Assembly: GCF_900590755.1 (NCBI RefSeq)
Contig: NZ_UUOC01000004.1
Coordinates: 62,001-126,000, forward strand
DNA from: Pseudomonas viridiflava
GTDB taxonomy: Bacteria; Pseudomonadota; Gammaproteobacteria; Pseudomonadales; Pseudomonadaceae
DNA length: 64,000 bases
Direction of reading: 5' to 3'
Of the stretch, positions 46,364 through 57,442 are shown in pieces. The notes beneath the pieces were generated by a model that was not told the origin of the DNA, searched no databases, and saw nothing but the letters and a program-made list of their open reading frames with translations. The first letter of the stretch is position 1. Each line of letters opens with the position of its first letter. Made by a program: the position numbers and the translations under genes.

Positions 46364-47320
46364 TCAGCTTTTAAACGTCACCAACTGCAACAGCTGCTTG
46401 GCCTTGCCGGTCAGGCGTTTGAGGCCGGTTTTTTTCGGTGGTGGCGTCAGGCCTTGCTGGCGTAGCCAGTCTTTCCAGCGAATTCTTTCTTCGCGAACTA
46501 CCCAACCTTCCTGCGCTGCAAAACTCTCTGCCAGATACAGGCCGCGAGTGCCGGCGGCTGTCAGCTTGTCGCGCTTGAGGGTGTAAAGCTCCGGCAGCGG
46601 CACGCCGTTTTCCAGTGGCATCAGATACAAGTCAGGCTTGCTGCGGTTCAGACGGGCGACCAACTGGTCGTTTTCCAGGCATTCATCCACATGAAACAGG
46701 CTTAAGGGTCGGGCTTCCTTGGGGACTTCAAGACGCATGTCGTAGATCAACTGCAGTGATGCGGTGGGCAGATGCACGTAAGCCCTGGGCCGTTCGATCA
46801 AGTTCATGCTGCCGCAACGTACTGGGCGCGCTGCGCCGGACAATGGCGTCAGGCGAAAGGGCATGGCCTCTCGATAGTGCAGCGCTGCGGCGTAAGGCGC
46901 AGGCAGCCAGGTTTCGTTGAAACGCCCGCTCAGCCAGCCTTGAGGTGTTTCGATCAGGCATTCTTCGGCCACTTCCTGAATCGCCGTGTGCAGCGGCAGA
47001 TTCAGCTCGTGGGCGGGCACGTAACCGGAAATCAGCTTGAGCACCACGTCGCCACGGTCCTGCCTTCTCTGCCGCACCAGCACCCAATAATCCCGGCCTT
47101 GCCAGTTCAGCGTCAGGCGTACCGAAACCCCGAGGTTGGCCAGTTCGGTGGAGAAGCGCTCGGTGTCTGACACTTCAATCTTGCGGCGGCGTTGCAGGGT
47201 CTGGGTGAAGTTCAGCGGCATGCCGATGCTTTGGTAGTTCAGGCCCTCGGGCGTGGCTTCGACATATAACGGCAGGGTTTTGAAGTTGCTGGGATTCTTC
47301 CGAATCAGGGTTCGCGGCAT
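46364..47320 (-). CDS. Conserved hypothetical protein with Nudix-like box
   Basis: 318 aa, no signal peptide or membrane segment. Between residues 95 and 130 it reads LKLISGYVPAHELNLPLHTAIQEVAEECLIE (seen in parts: GYVPAHELN; AIQEVAEECLIE), which resembles a Nudix box with QEVxEE for REUxEE, so a divergent Nudix hydrolase is possible. AAGGAG lies before the ATG. Last gene of a minus-strand trio after an FAD oxidoreductase and an aldo/keto reductase. Same place as PA4993. Substrate unknown. Confidence 0.75.
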   Translation of the reverse strand: MPRTLIRKNPSNFKTLPLYVEATPEGLNYQSIGMPLNFTQTLQRRRKIEVSDTERFSTELANLGVSVRLTLNWQGRDYWVLVRQRRQDRGDVVLKLISGYVPAHELNLPLHTAIQEVAEECLIETPQGWLSGRFNETWLPAPYAAALHYREAMPFRLTPLSGAARPVRCGSMNLIERPRAYVHLPTASLQLIYDMRLEVPKEARPLSLFHVDECLENDQLVARLNRSKPDLYLMPLENGVPLPELYTLKRDKLTAAGTRGLYLAESFAAQEGWVVREERIRWKDWLRQQGLTPPPKKTGLKRLTGKAKQLLQLVTFKS

Positions 47321-47356
47321 ATCGGCTCCTTCTTGCGTTGGGGTCGGCCGCCTACA

Positions 47357-48172
47357 TCAGGCTGGACGGCGAATCACGGCAGCAGCAGTGGCTACGTTAT
47401 GGGCCAGATGTAGCGGATTGATGGTCCCGACAATAGCACTGGCGACGCCCGGATGCTCAAACAGCAGTTCGAAACTGGCCTGCACTGAGTCCACGCCCGG
47501 GCTCAGACAAACGTGACCGCTGGCCAGGGCTTTCTTGACCAGAATGCCTTTGCCGTGTGCAGCAGCGTAGTCGAGCACAGGCTTTTCGCCTTGTTCGTTG
47601 AGGTTGTACGTGACCATGGCGCAATCGCCTTCGCGCAGTGCCAGCAGGCCGCCTTCGACGGTTTTGCCCGAGAAGCCGAAGCCGCGAATCTTGCCTTCAC
47701 GTTTCAGCTCGGCCAGGGTCTGATACACCTCGGTGTCGTTGAGAATCGCCAGATCATTGCCGTCGGAATGCACCAGCACCAGATCGATAAAATCGGTTTC
47801 CAGACGTTTCAGGCTGCGCTCCACCGACATCCGCGTGTGTTTGGCGCTGAAGTCGTGGCTCGACTGACCCTGCTCAAACTCTTCACCGACCTTGCTGACG
47901 ATTACCCAATCCTGACGCTGACCGCGCAACAACGGCCCCAGACGCTCTTCGCTGGTGCCATACGCTGGAGCGGTGTCGATCAGGTTGATGCCCATGTCTC
48001 GGGCCATCTTCAGCAGCATCTGCGCCTGAACGTCGTCAGGAATGGTGAAGCCGCTGGGGTATTTGACGCCCTGATCCCGGCCGAGTTTGACGGTGCCCAG
48101 GCCCAGCGGCGAAATGCTCAGCCCGGTGCTGCCCAGTGGGCGGTGAAGTCCGTGGAGGGTTTTTACGCTCAT
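47357..48172 (-). CDS. Aldo/keto reductase
   Basis: 271 aa TIM-barrel NADPH-dependent reductase. LGLGTVKLGRDQG near the N-terminus, catalytic-site pattern INLIDTAPAYGTSEERLG (Asp and Tyr, about 58-75), VSKVGEEF (Lys), and LVLVHSDG with the active-site His near 132. Coupled to the upstream FAD oxidoreductase by an ATGA overlap. PA4992 equivalent; substrate unknown. Confidence 0.9.
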   Translation of the reverse strand: MSVKTLHGLHRPLGSTGLSISPLGLGTVKLGRDQGVKYPSGFTIPDDVQAQMLLKMARDMGINLIDTAPAYGTSEERLGPLLRGQRQDWVIVSKVGEEFEQGQSSHDFSAKHTRMSVERSLKRLETDFIDLVLVHSDGNDLAILNDTEVYQTLAELKREGKIRGFGFSGKTVEGGLLALREGDCAMVTYNLNEQGEKPVLDYAAAHGKGILVKKALASGHVCLSPGVDSVQASFELLFEHPGVASAIVGTINPLHLAHNVATAAAVIRRPA

Positions 48173-49344
48173 GGCAGCAATTCATCCCAGACCGGTATGG
48201 CCATTGGTGGTATCGGCAGCCCGCTCATAGACGGCTGTGGCGTCGGGTGGACTTCGTCGTAGGACAACGCCGCTAGAACCCGGTCGGAAAAGTCCGGTGC
48301 CAAAGCCAGCTTTGTCGGCCAGCCCACCATCAGCCGGTTCTGTACGCTGAGGAACGCATTGTCTGGTCGTACCAGCCCGGATTGCGCCGGTTCTGCGCGA
48401 TCAACCCGCAAGGTGGCCCACTCGACCTGACTGAGATCGATCCAGGGCAGCAAAGTGCCAAGTTCTTTTTTAACCGCTGCAATTTGCTGTTCCGGGTTAC
48501 GGGCTACCCCGTCGGCCTCGGCCACATCGCCACCGACGTACCACACCCATTGCCCATTGGCGGCCGGGTGAGTGGTGACTGTCAGGCGCGGTTTCGGCCC
48601 GCCGCCCAGGCAGTGCGCGTACAGCGGCTTCAGGCTGGCGCCTTTGGCGAGCACCATATGCAGCGGGCGACGTTGCATGGTCGGTTGCGCCACGCCGAGC
48701 TTTTTCAGCAGTTCGGCATTGCCCGCGCCCGCGCAGAGCACCACGCGCTGGGCAAAAATATCCAGACCATCGACACGCATGCCCACCAGGTCTTCGCCAT
48801 CCACCAGCGGCTCCAGATCGGTCCCTGCCAGCAGGCTGCCATTGGCCAGCTCGGCCAGGCGTTCGATCAGGCTCGGGACGTCGATGACCAGTTCAGCCAA
48901 GCGATAGACCTTGCCCTTGAACTTCGGGTCTTGCAGGGCAGGAGGCAAGTCAGCGCCCTTGACCTGATCGACACGACCGCGCACGGCCTTGCTGGCAAAG
49001 AAGCTGGTGAGGTTGCCGGCAATCGTGCCCGGCGACCACAGGTAGTGAGCTTCGGAAAGCAGACGCACGCCGGACAGATCCAGTTCGCCGGAGCCCGCCA
49101 GGGCTTCACGCCAGCGACGCGGCATGTCAGCGATGGCTTCCGACGCACCCGAAAGCGCGCCGTGCAGCGCGTATTTGGCGCCGCCGTGGATGATGCCTTG
49201 CGACTTCAGGCTTTGTCCGCCGCCCAGGCTGGCGCTCTCCACCAATACGGTAGAAAACCCTTGGCGACGCAAGCGGGCGTTGAGCCAGAGGCCAGCAACG
49301 CCGGCACCGACGATCAAGACGTCAGTGGAAATAACGGAAGGCAT
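48169..49344 (-). CDS. FAD-dependent oxidoreductase (DAO family)
   Basis: 391 aa. N-terminal Rossmann motif DVLIVGAGVAGLWLNARLRR (GxGxxG) and FAD-binding ESASLGGGQSLKSQGIIHGG; second nucleotide contact VVLCAGAGNAEL near 215. Glycine oxidase/DadA-like fold. Starts the minus-strand trio; a TATAAT on the minus strand at 49376-49381 could be its promoter. Substrate unknown; PA4991 equivalent. Confidence 0.9.
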   Translation of the reverse strand: MPSVISTDVLIVGAGVAGLWLNARLRRQGFSTVLVESASLGGGQSLKSQGIIHGGAKYALHGALSGASEAIADMPRRWREALAGSGELDLSGVRLLSEAHYLWSPGTIAGNLTSFFASKAVRGRVDQVKGADLPPALQDPKFKGKVYRLAELVIDVPSLIERLAELANGSLLAGTDLEPLVDGEDLVGMRVDGLDIFAQRVVLCAGAGNAELLKKLGVAQPTMQRRPLHMVLAKGASLKPLYAHCLGGGPKPRLTVTTHPAANGQWVWYVGGDVAEADGVARNPEQQIAAVKKELGTLLPWIDLSQVEWATLRVDRAEPAQSGLVRPDNAFLSVQNRLMVGWPTKLALAPDFSDRVLAALSYDEVHPTPQPSMSGLPIPPMAIPVWDELLP

Positions 49345-49375
49345 GAGCTACCTCTGTGGCCGGAAGAATGCCGCC

Positions 49376-49381
49376 ATTATA
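49376..49381 (-). promoter_or_regulatory. Candidate -10 box for the oxidoreductase operon
   Basis: TATAAT on the minus strand, 32 bp before the ATG at 49342-49344. No convincing -35 at the right distance. Confidence 0.35.
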
Positions 49382-49394
49382 GAGGAACGGGTTT

Positions 49395-49727
49395 TCAATG
49401 CCCGGCGGTTTTCGAGAACAGCTGGATTACGACCACCCCGGCCACGATCAAACCCATGCCCAGCATGGCGGGGATATCGAGTTTCTGGCCGTAGATGAAG
49501 AACGCGGCGACGCTGACCATCACAATCCCCATTCCTGCCCAAACCGCATAGGCCACGCCGACCGGAATGGTGCGCACCACCAGAATCAGCATCCAGAAGG
49601 CGATGGCATAGCCGCAGATCACCAGCAGCAGCGGGAGTGGCGTGCTCAGGCCTTTAACGGCTTTCATCGAAACAGTGCCGATGACTTCAGCGCAGATGGC
49701 GATGGCAAGCAGGTAGTAGGCAGACAT
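49395..49727 (-). CDS. emrE: Small multidrug resistance transporter EmrE
   Basis: 110 aa, four transmembrane helices. Start at the ATG 49725-49727, with GGAG seven bases upstream; the longer frame is not needed. The essential membrane Glu14 is in ICAEVIGTVSMK, and the SMR signature YAVWAGMGIV is present. Exports quaternary ammonium compounds, dyes and aminoglycosides in exchange for protons, as a dimer. PA4990 equivalent. Confidence 0.95.
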   Translation of the reverse strand: MSAYYLLAIAICAEVIGTVSMKAVKGLSTPLPLLLVICGYAIAFWMLILVVRTIPVGVAYAVWAGMGIVMVSVAAFFIYGQKLDIPAMLGMGLIVAGVVVIQLFSKTAGH

Positions 49728-49820
49728 GAAATAACTCCTTTTATAGGCTGCGCATTCTAGACCGTCTTGGGGTGGGTTAATTCGGTCGCGCAAGATTTGT
49801 TGGAGCGAGCGCGTTCTCAT

Positions 49821-49909
49821 GTGGGACCGGCTTTAGCCGGGAAGAGGCCAGTCAAGCCTCTACAAAGGGTCGTTTGAAATGCCGCCTTCCCGGCTAAAGC
49901 CGGTCCCAC
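49821..49909. repeat. REP pair, family A, plus half a family D element
   Basis: GTGGGACCGGCTTTAGCCGG and inverted partner. At 49941-49965 a half element follows (GCAAGCACCGCTCCCACA), so two repeat families are stacked upstream of waaA. Confidence 0.93.
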
Positions 49910-49995
49910 AAGGAATATGCATTGCAGGGCAGCACAGAATTTCGCGAGCAAGCACCGCTCCCACAGGTGTCGCGGTTCCGATAAACTCCGCGCCC

Positions 49996-51279
49996 ATGAA
50001 TAGAACTCTATACACCCTGCTGTTTCATCTGGGTCTGCCGCTGGTGGCCTTGCGACTGTGGTTGCGTGCGCGCAAGGCGCCTGCTTATCGGCAGCGAATT
50101 GGCGAGCGTTTCGCCCTTGGCTTGCCCGCCGTGCAGCAGGGCGGTATCTGGGTGCATGCTGTTTCCGTGGGTGAAAGCATCGCCGCGGCGCCGATGATTC
50201 GCGCGCTGCTGGCACGTTATCCACAGCTACCGATCACCGTGACCTGCATGACGCCCACTGGCTCGGAGCGCATCAAAGCGTTATTCGCCAATGAGCCGCA
50301 CATTCAGCACTGTTATCTACCCTACGATTTGCCATGGGCGGCGGGGCGTTTTCTGAATCATGTGCGGCCGGTGATTGGCGTGATCATGGAGACCGAGCTG
50401 TGGCCCAATCACATTCATCAGTGTGCGAAGCGCGGCATTCCCGTGGTGCTGGCCAATGGTCGTTTGTCCGAGCGTTCCGCCCGAGGTTATGCCCGCTTCG
50501 CCAAGCTGACCCGGCCGATGCTGAGCGAGATGAGCTTGCTCGCCGTGCAGACTGAAACCGAGGCCCAGCGCTTTCGGGATCTTGGTGCACGGCCCGAGTG
50601 CGTTTCGGTAACCGGCTCGATTAAGTTTGACCTGACCATCGACCCGCAATTGGTGGCCGAAGCGGGTCAGTTGCGTGAGCAATGGCAGGCGACGGGACGT
50701 CCGGTATGGATCGCCGCCAGCACTCATGCCGGGGAAGACGAAAGTATCTTGTCGGCGCATCGTCAGCTGCTGGCGAGCCATCCTGACGCGCTGCTGATTC
50801 TGGTGCCGCGTCATCTTGAGCGTTTCAACAGCATGCATGAGTTGGCGGTGCAGCAGGGTTTCGCCACTGTCCGACGCTCCTCCGCGCAGCCTGTTACGCC
50901 TGAAACACAGGTGTTGCTGGGCGATACCATGGGCGAGTTGCTGTTCCTTTATGCCTTGGCTGATGTGGCTTTCGTGGGGGGCAGTCTGGTGCCTAACGGC
51001 GGCCATAACCTGTTGGAACCTGCCGCACTGGCCAAGCCGGTGTTGAGCGGCCCGCACCTGTTCAACTTCCTGGAAATCGCCGCGATGCTGCGCAATGCCC
51101 AGGCGCTGACTGAAATCACTGATGCACAGAGCCTGGCTGCGGCCGTACAGCGATTGTTCGATCAGCCGCAATTGGCCCGGGAGATGGCTGAGGCTGGATT
51201 GCAGGTGATGAAGGCCAATCAAGGGGCGTTGCAGCGGTTACTGGATGGGATTGGGCGGTTGCTGCAACGGCCCCTGTAG
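49996..51279 (+). CDS. waaA: 3-deoxy-D-manno-octulosonic acid (Kdo) transferase
   Basis: 427 aa from the ATG at 49996 (MNRTLYTLLFHLGLPLVALRL); in-frame codons upstream are translated repeat and are not used. N-terminal membrane anchor helix, then GT30 motifs: WVHAVSVGESIAAAPMIRAL near 50-68, METELWPNHIHQC (Glu), GSIKFDLTID, and VGGSLVPNGGHNLLEPAAL near 335. Adds two Kdo residues to lipid IVA. Its TAG stop lies within the first bases of a family B palindrome (TGTAG at 51275). Confidence 0.96.
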   Translation: MNRTLYTLLFHLGLPLVALRLWLRARKAPAYRQRIGERFALGLPAVQQGGIWVHAVSVGESIAAAPMIRALLARYPQLPITVTCMTPTGSERIKALFANEPHIQHCYLPYDLPWAAGRFLNHVRPVIGVIMETELWPNHIHQCAKRGIPVVLANGRLSERSARGYARFAKLTRPMLSEMSLLAVQTETEAQRFRDLGARPECVSVTGSIKFDLTIDPQLVAEAGQLREQWQATGRPVWIAASTHAGEDESILSAHRQLLASHPDALLILVPRHLERFNSMHELAVQQGFATVRRSSAQPVTPETQVLLGDTMGELLFLYALADVAFVGGSLVPNGGHNLLEPAALAKPVLSGPHLFNFLEIAAMLRNAQALTEITDAQSLAAAVQRLFDQPQLAREMAEAGLQVMKANQGALQRLLDGIGRLLQRPL

Positions 51280-51347
51280 ACGCTGCCGAAGGCTGCGAAA
51301 GCAATGTGTCAGCTAAATTGCTTTCGCAGCCTTCGGCAGCTCCTACA
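51275..51347. repeat. Palindromic intergenic repeat, family B, overlapping the waaA stop
   Basis: TGTAGACGCTGCCGAAGGCT and inverted AGCCTTCGGCAGCTCCTACA. The TAG at 51277-51279 serves as the waaA stop codon. Lies between convergent waaA and opmH. Confidence 0.92.
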
Positions 51348-51364
51348 GGTATTGGGTTCTCTTT

Positions 51365-52804
51365 TTACCGCTGCGGCGGCCTTTCGAAGTTCTTCTTCGC
51401 CGCCGCTGCGAGGTCTGGCGGCAGGAAGTCTTTGTCCGGGTTGTAGTCGGCTTTCAGATACCGCGACAGGTCCTGTAAATCCCCAGGGCTGAGCGTGCCC
51501 GCCGCCTGTTTCAAGCGCAGGTTGTCGAGGATGTAGTCGTAGCGGGTGTTGTTGTAATCGCGCACCGAGGCATAGAGCTGGCGCTGGGCATCCAGCACGT
51601 CGACGATATTGCGCGTACCCACCTGATAGCCGATTTCCGTGGCCTCAAGAGCGCTCTGGTTGGAGATGATCGACTGCTTGCGCGCCTGAACCTGCTCGAC
51701 GTCGGTGTTCACCGCCCGATGCAGATTACGAGTGTTTTCCACCACCTGACGACGTAAACCTTCACGGCGCTGCTCGCTCTGGCTCAAACGTGAATAAGCC
51801 TCGCGGACCTGCGAGCTGGTTAGCCCACCGCTGTAGATCGGAATATTGACTTGCAAGCCGATGGTGCGCTGCTCAACGTCGCCGCGATAGCTCTGCCCGG
51901 TGTAGTTGGGGTTGCTGAAGCCCAACGCGTCATTGTCGCCCCGCTGATATTGAGCGACGGCATCAACGGTCGGTGCGTGCCCGGCCTTGCGTTGACGCAG
52001 GGTTTCTTCGGCGGCGTTTACTGCGTAGTTGCTGGCCAGCAGATTGAGGTTCTGTTGCGCGGCGGTATCCACCCAGGCCTTGGCGTCATTAGGCACCGGA
52101 GCCAGCACCGGCAAGGTGTGGACGATGCCTTCGATGGCGTTGTATTCGCGGTTGGTCAGAGTGACGAGCGCCTGAAACGCATCATCAACCTGACGCTTGG
52201 CGATGATCCGGTTGGCGCGCGAGGTGTCGTAACTGGCTTGCGCCTGCAGCACGTCGGTCTTGTCGGAAAGGCCGACGTCGAAGCGCTCGTTGGCTTGATC
52301 CAGCTGGCGTTTGAAGGCCGCTTCTTCAGCCTTGGTCGAGGCCAGATTGTCCTGGGCGCGCAGCACGGTGAAGTAGTCCTCGGCACTTTGCAGAATCAGA
52401 TTCTGTTCCGTGGCGGACAACTCCAGCGCGGCCTGCTCGTTGACGGCTTCAGCGGCCTGCAACTGGAACCAGCGGTCGGCGCGAAAGATCGGCTGGCTCA
52501 AGGTTGCCTGATACACCGTGCCGCTGCGGGTCGCGGTGATATTGGGCTGGTTGATGCTGGTTCGGGTGTTGTTGACGTCGGCACCGGCGGACAGGTTCGG
52601 CAGCAAGCCTGCGCGGGCCTGGGGCACGACTTCTTTGCGGGCGGCGTAATCGGCTCGGGCGGCAGCAAGGTCGGCGTTGTTGTCCACGGCTTCCTGGTAG
52701 ACATTGACCAGTCCGGTCTTGGTCGGCAGCGGCAAGTCCGCCGCCCAGGCACCTGCGTTACAAGCGCATGACACGGCGACAGCCAATGAAAGTTTGCGCA
52801 ACAT
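51365..52804 (-). CDS. opmH: TolC-family outer-membrane channel (OpmH)
   Basis: 479 aa from the ATG at 52802-52804 with AGGGA seven bases upstream. Signal peptide MLRKLSLAVAVSCACNAGAWA, then the two TolC repeats (VNVYQEAVDNNADLAAARADY; AALELSATEQNLILQSAEDYF; DVLQAQASYDTSRA) and the C-terminal repeat ending NIVDVLDAQRQLYASVRDYN. Trimeric exit duct for type I secretion and efflux. P. aeruginosa OpmH (PA4974) has the same neighbours. Divergent from the TPP riboswitch/thiC. Confidence 0.94.
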   Translation of the reverse strand: MLRKLSLAVAVSCACNAGAWAADLPLPTKTGLVNVYQEAVDNNADLAAARADYAARKEVVPQARAGLLPNLSAGADVNNTRTSINQPNITATRSGTVYQATLSQPIFRADRWFQLQAAEAVNEQAALELSATEQNLILQSAEDYFTVLRAQDNLASTKAEEAAFKRQLDQANERFDVGLSDKTDVLQAQASYDTSRANRIIAKRQVDDAFQALVTLTNREYNAIEGIVHTLPVLAPVPNDAKAWVDTAAQQNLNLLASNYAVNAAEETLRQRKAGHAPTVDAVAQYQRGDNDALGFSNPNYTGQSYRGDVEQRTIGLQVNIPIYSGGLTSSQVREAYSRLSQSEQRREGLRRQVVENTRNLHRAVNTDVEQVQARKQSIISNQSALEATEIGYQVGTRNIVDVLDAQRQLYASVRDYNNTRYDYILDNLRLKQAAGTLSPGDLQDLSRYLKADYNPDKDFLPPDLAAAAKKNFERPPQR

Positions 52805-55116
<2,312 letters not shown>

Positions 55117-55212
55117 GCCGCAAGCGGCAAGCTACAAGCTTCAAGTAGAAGCAGATCTGCTTCTGCTTCTGACTTGTGGCTTGTGGCTTGTGGCTTGCAG
55201 CTTGCAGCTGTT
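55117..55212. repeat. Self-complementary CAAGC/GCTTG-rich repeat between thiC and cytX
   Basis: Left half: GCAAGCGGCAAGCTACAAGC. Right half: GCTTGTGGCTTGTGGCTTGC with AGCTTGCAGCTG; between them AGAAGCAGATCTGCTTCT is a further short palindrome. Capable of one long imperfect hairpin. Similar elements are common between Pseudomonas genes. It could reduce read-through from thiC into cytX or protect the thiC mRNA. Confidence 0.75.
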
Positions 55213-55229
55213 TCAGAATGAGACTACCT

Positions 55230-56519
55230 ATGACCACTCCCAGTACCTACTCTCCCGATTCCCCCGTCCCCGCCGCTAAACGCGTCTTTGGCGGGCGGGA
55301 TCTGTTTTCTTTGTGGTTCTCCCTCGGTATCGGCCTGATGGTCCTGCAAACCGGTGCCTTGCTGGCGCCCGGGTTGGGGATGTCCGGCTCGTTGCTGGCG
55401 ATATTTCTTGGCACGCTGGTTGGCGTTCTGCTGCTGGCGGCTGTGGGCGTGATTGGCAGCGACACCGGCCTGTCGTCCATGGCCGCGCTGAAACTCAGCC
55501 TTGGCAGCAAAGGCGCGTCTTTGCCTGCTTTGCTCAATCTGCTGCAACTGGTGGGTTGGGGCTCGTTCGAAATCATCGTCATGCGCGATGCCGCCAGCTT
55601 GCTTGGCACGCGGGCCTTTGGCGAAGGGAGTCTATGGACCAGCCCGTTGCTCTGGACGCTATTCTTTGGCGGTCTGGCGACATTACTGGCGGTCAGCGGG
55701 CCGTTGACGTTTGTCCGGCAGATTCTGCGTAAGTGGGGCATCTGGCTGCTATTGGCGGCATGCCTGTGGCTGACCTGGAATCTGTTCACCAAGGCTGATC
55801 TGCCTGCGCTCTGGGCTCAAGCCGGTGATGGTTCGCTGCCGTTTGCGGTGGGTTTCGATATTGCTATCGCCATGCCGCTGTCGTGGCTGCCGTTGATTGC
55901 CGACTATTCGCGTTTCGGCAAACGGGCGAAAAACGTCTTTGGCGGCACGGCACTGGGCTTCTTCATCGGTAACTTCTGGCTGATGAGCCTGGGCGTGGCC
56001 TACACCCTGGCGTTTGCGCCAAGCGGTGAGGTCAACGCGTTGCTGCTGGCGCTGGCGGGGGCTGGATTGGGGATTCCGCTGTTGTTGATTCTGCTCGACG
56101 AGTCGGAAAACGCCTTTGCCGATATTCACTCGGCGGCGGTCTCCAGCAGCATGCTGTCACGCGTGAAGGTCGAGCATCTGGCCTTGGGGATTGGCGTGCT
56201 GTGCACCTTGATCGCCTGCTTCGCGCCACTGGCCCAGTATCAGAACTTCCTGCTGCTGATCGGCTCGGTGTTTGCGCCGCTGTTTGGCGTGGTGCTGGTG
56301 GATCACTTTATTCTGCGTGGGCGCAGCAGCCAGGCGGCGACGGTCGGTTTTCGCTGGATGACCTTGTTGGCGTGGCTGGGCGGGGTCAGCACCTATCACC
56401 TGCTGGCCAATCTTTACCCTGATGTCGGCGCAACACTGCCAGCGCTGATTGTCGCTGGCGTGCTGCAGTTGTTGCTGGGCAAAAAACTCAACCGCGACCG
56501 GGGAACAGTTCCGGTTTGA
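55230..56519 (+). CDS. cytX: Predicted hydroxymethylpyrimidine transporter (CytX, NCS1 family)
   Basis: 429 aa from the ATG at 55230 (MTTPSTYSPDSP); no strong ribosome site, and an ATG at 55218 is possible. About 12 transmembrane helices; NCS1/CodB-like motifs LFSLWFSLGIGLMVLQTGALL, NLLQLVGWGSFEIIV, and IAIAMPLSWLPLIADYSRFGKRA near 230-250. Location behind thiC and the TPP riboswitch supports a role in salvage of the thiamine pyrimidine rather than cytosine uptake. Overlaps the convergent lipoprotein gene by 32 bp. Confidence 0.85.
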   Translation: MTTPSTYSPDSPVPAAKRVFGGRDLFSLWFSLGIGLMVLQTGALLAPGLGMSGSLLAIFLGTLVGVLLLAAVGVIGSDTGLSSMAALKLSLGSKGASLPALLNLLQLVGWGSFEIIVMRDAASLLGTRAFGEGSLWTSPLLWTLFFGGLATLLAVSGPLTFVRQILRKWGIWLLLAACLWLTWNLFTKADLPALWAQAGDGSLPFAVGFDIAIAMPLSWLPLIADYSRFGKRAKNVFGGTALGFFIGNFWLMSLGVAYTLAFAPSGEVNALLLALAGAGLGIPLLLILLDESENAFADIHSAAVSSSMLSRVKVEHLALGIGVLCTLIACFAPLAQYQNFLLLIGSVFAPLFGVVLVDHFILRGRSSQAATVGFRWMTLLAWLGGVSTYHLLANLYPDVGATLPALIVAGVLQLLLGKKLNRDRGTVPV

Positions 56520-57234
56520 GGATGCCATTGAGCTGTGGATAAGGAATCTTCAGCTCGATATGGCCCATGGAATACGGCGCGATGGTGTCCACCTGATACT
56601 TGAGGATGAACGCGCCGTAAGTCAGGGCGATATGCGGGGTGCGCTTGAACGGCCAGGTTTTCTGGAAGTCGGCGTCCTCGTTGAGCTTGCTCGATACCAG
56701 CCAGCCCTGATGCGCCAGTTCAGCCTTCTGCCAGAATTCGGCTTCTTTACCCGGCACGATCATGTCCGCCAGGGTCAGTACTTTCTGTTGCTGGCGTGAA
56801 TAGTTGATGAACGCACGGCCTGGTGCGCCATGGGCGCCGCCGGTATCCAGATAGCTCGACAGCTCGACGACCACGATACCGTCATGCTGCTCGCGTACCT
56901 TGGCTTGCAGATAGCTGGCGTTGCGACCTTGTGAGTCGCGCAGATACTGCTCTTGATAATCCTTGAGCGTAGCCGGTAGCGGGCCGCTCGAATCGCTGCG
57001 GGTCAGTTGCAGCAGGGTTTTCTGCACGATGGCGTCCAGCTTCGGTTCATCGGCAAAATGCACCGTGTCGATATTCACCAGCGGACAATCGGCCGTGGTA
57101 CAGCCCGGCTTGATCAGCTCGGACGCGTCGCGCTGCACTTGCAGTGGCGCACGGAAATTGGGTTGGAACAGGCTCTGACAGGCGCCCAGCATGAGTGCCA
57201 GACAAGCCAGTGAAGCGATCCTCAATAACGACAT
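56488..57234 (-). CDS. Lipoprotein with DUF3298/RsiV-like domain
   Basis: 248 aa from the ATG at 57232-57234. Lipobox LGAC with Cys19 after a short hydrophobic signal. Body: QVQRDASELIKPGC, then YLQAKVREQHDGIVVVELSSYLDTGGAHG (parts), FINYSRQQQKVLTLADMIVPG, and LKYQVDTIAPYSMGHIELKIPYPQL near the end, the usual DUF3298 (RsiV/heat-shock cognate-like) pattern. Likely anchored in the outer membrane; function unknown. PA4972 equivalent. Its 3' end overlaps that of cytX. Confidence 0.82.
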   Translation of the reverse strand: MSLLRIASLACLALMLGACQSLFQPNFRAPLQVQRDASELIKPGCTTADCPLVNIDTVHFADEPKLDAIVQKTLLQLTRSDSSGPLPATLKDYQEQYLRDSQGRNASYLQAKVREQHDGIVVVELSSYLDTGGAHGAPGRAFINYSRQQQKVLTLADMIVPGKEAEFWQKAELAHQGWLVSSKLNEDADFQKTWPFKRTPHIALTYGAFILKYQVDTIAPYSMGHIELKIPYPQLNGILKPELFPGRG

Positions 57235-57442
57235 GTTGATCCTTTGCGGTGGCAATGAAGACGGTTACGTTGTTCGAGTTCAGGCTGCTTGGACTGCAAA
57301 CAAACACATCGGTTCGCCGCTGGGCGGATTAGAGTTCGTTTCGCTATTGGCCGTCTACCCTGCATCTTCAAGGGGGCTGCATCTGATTGGCGATGCGCGT
57401 TAGGATGGCGTCACGTTACGATTTGCACCAAGCGAGAACCAC

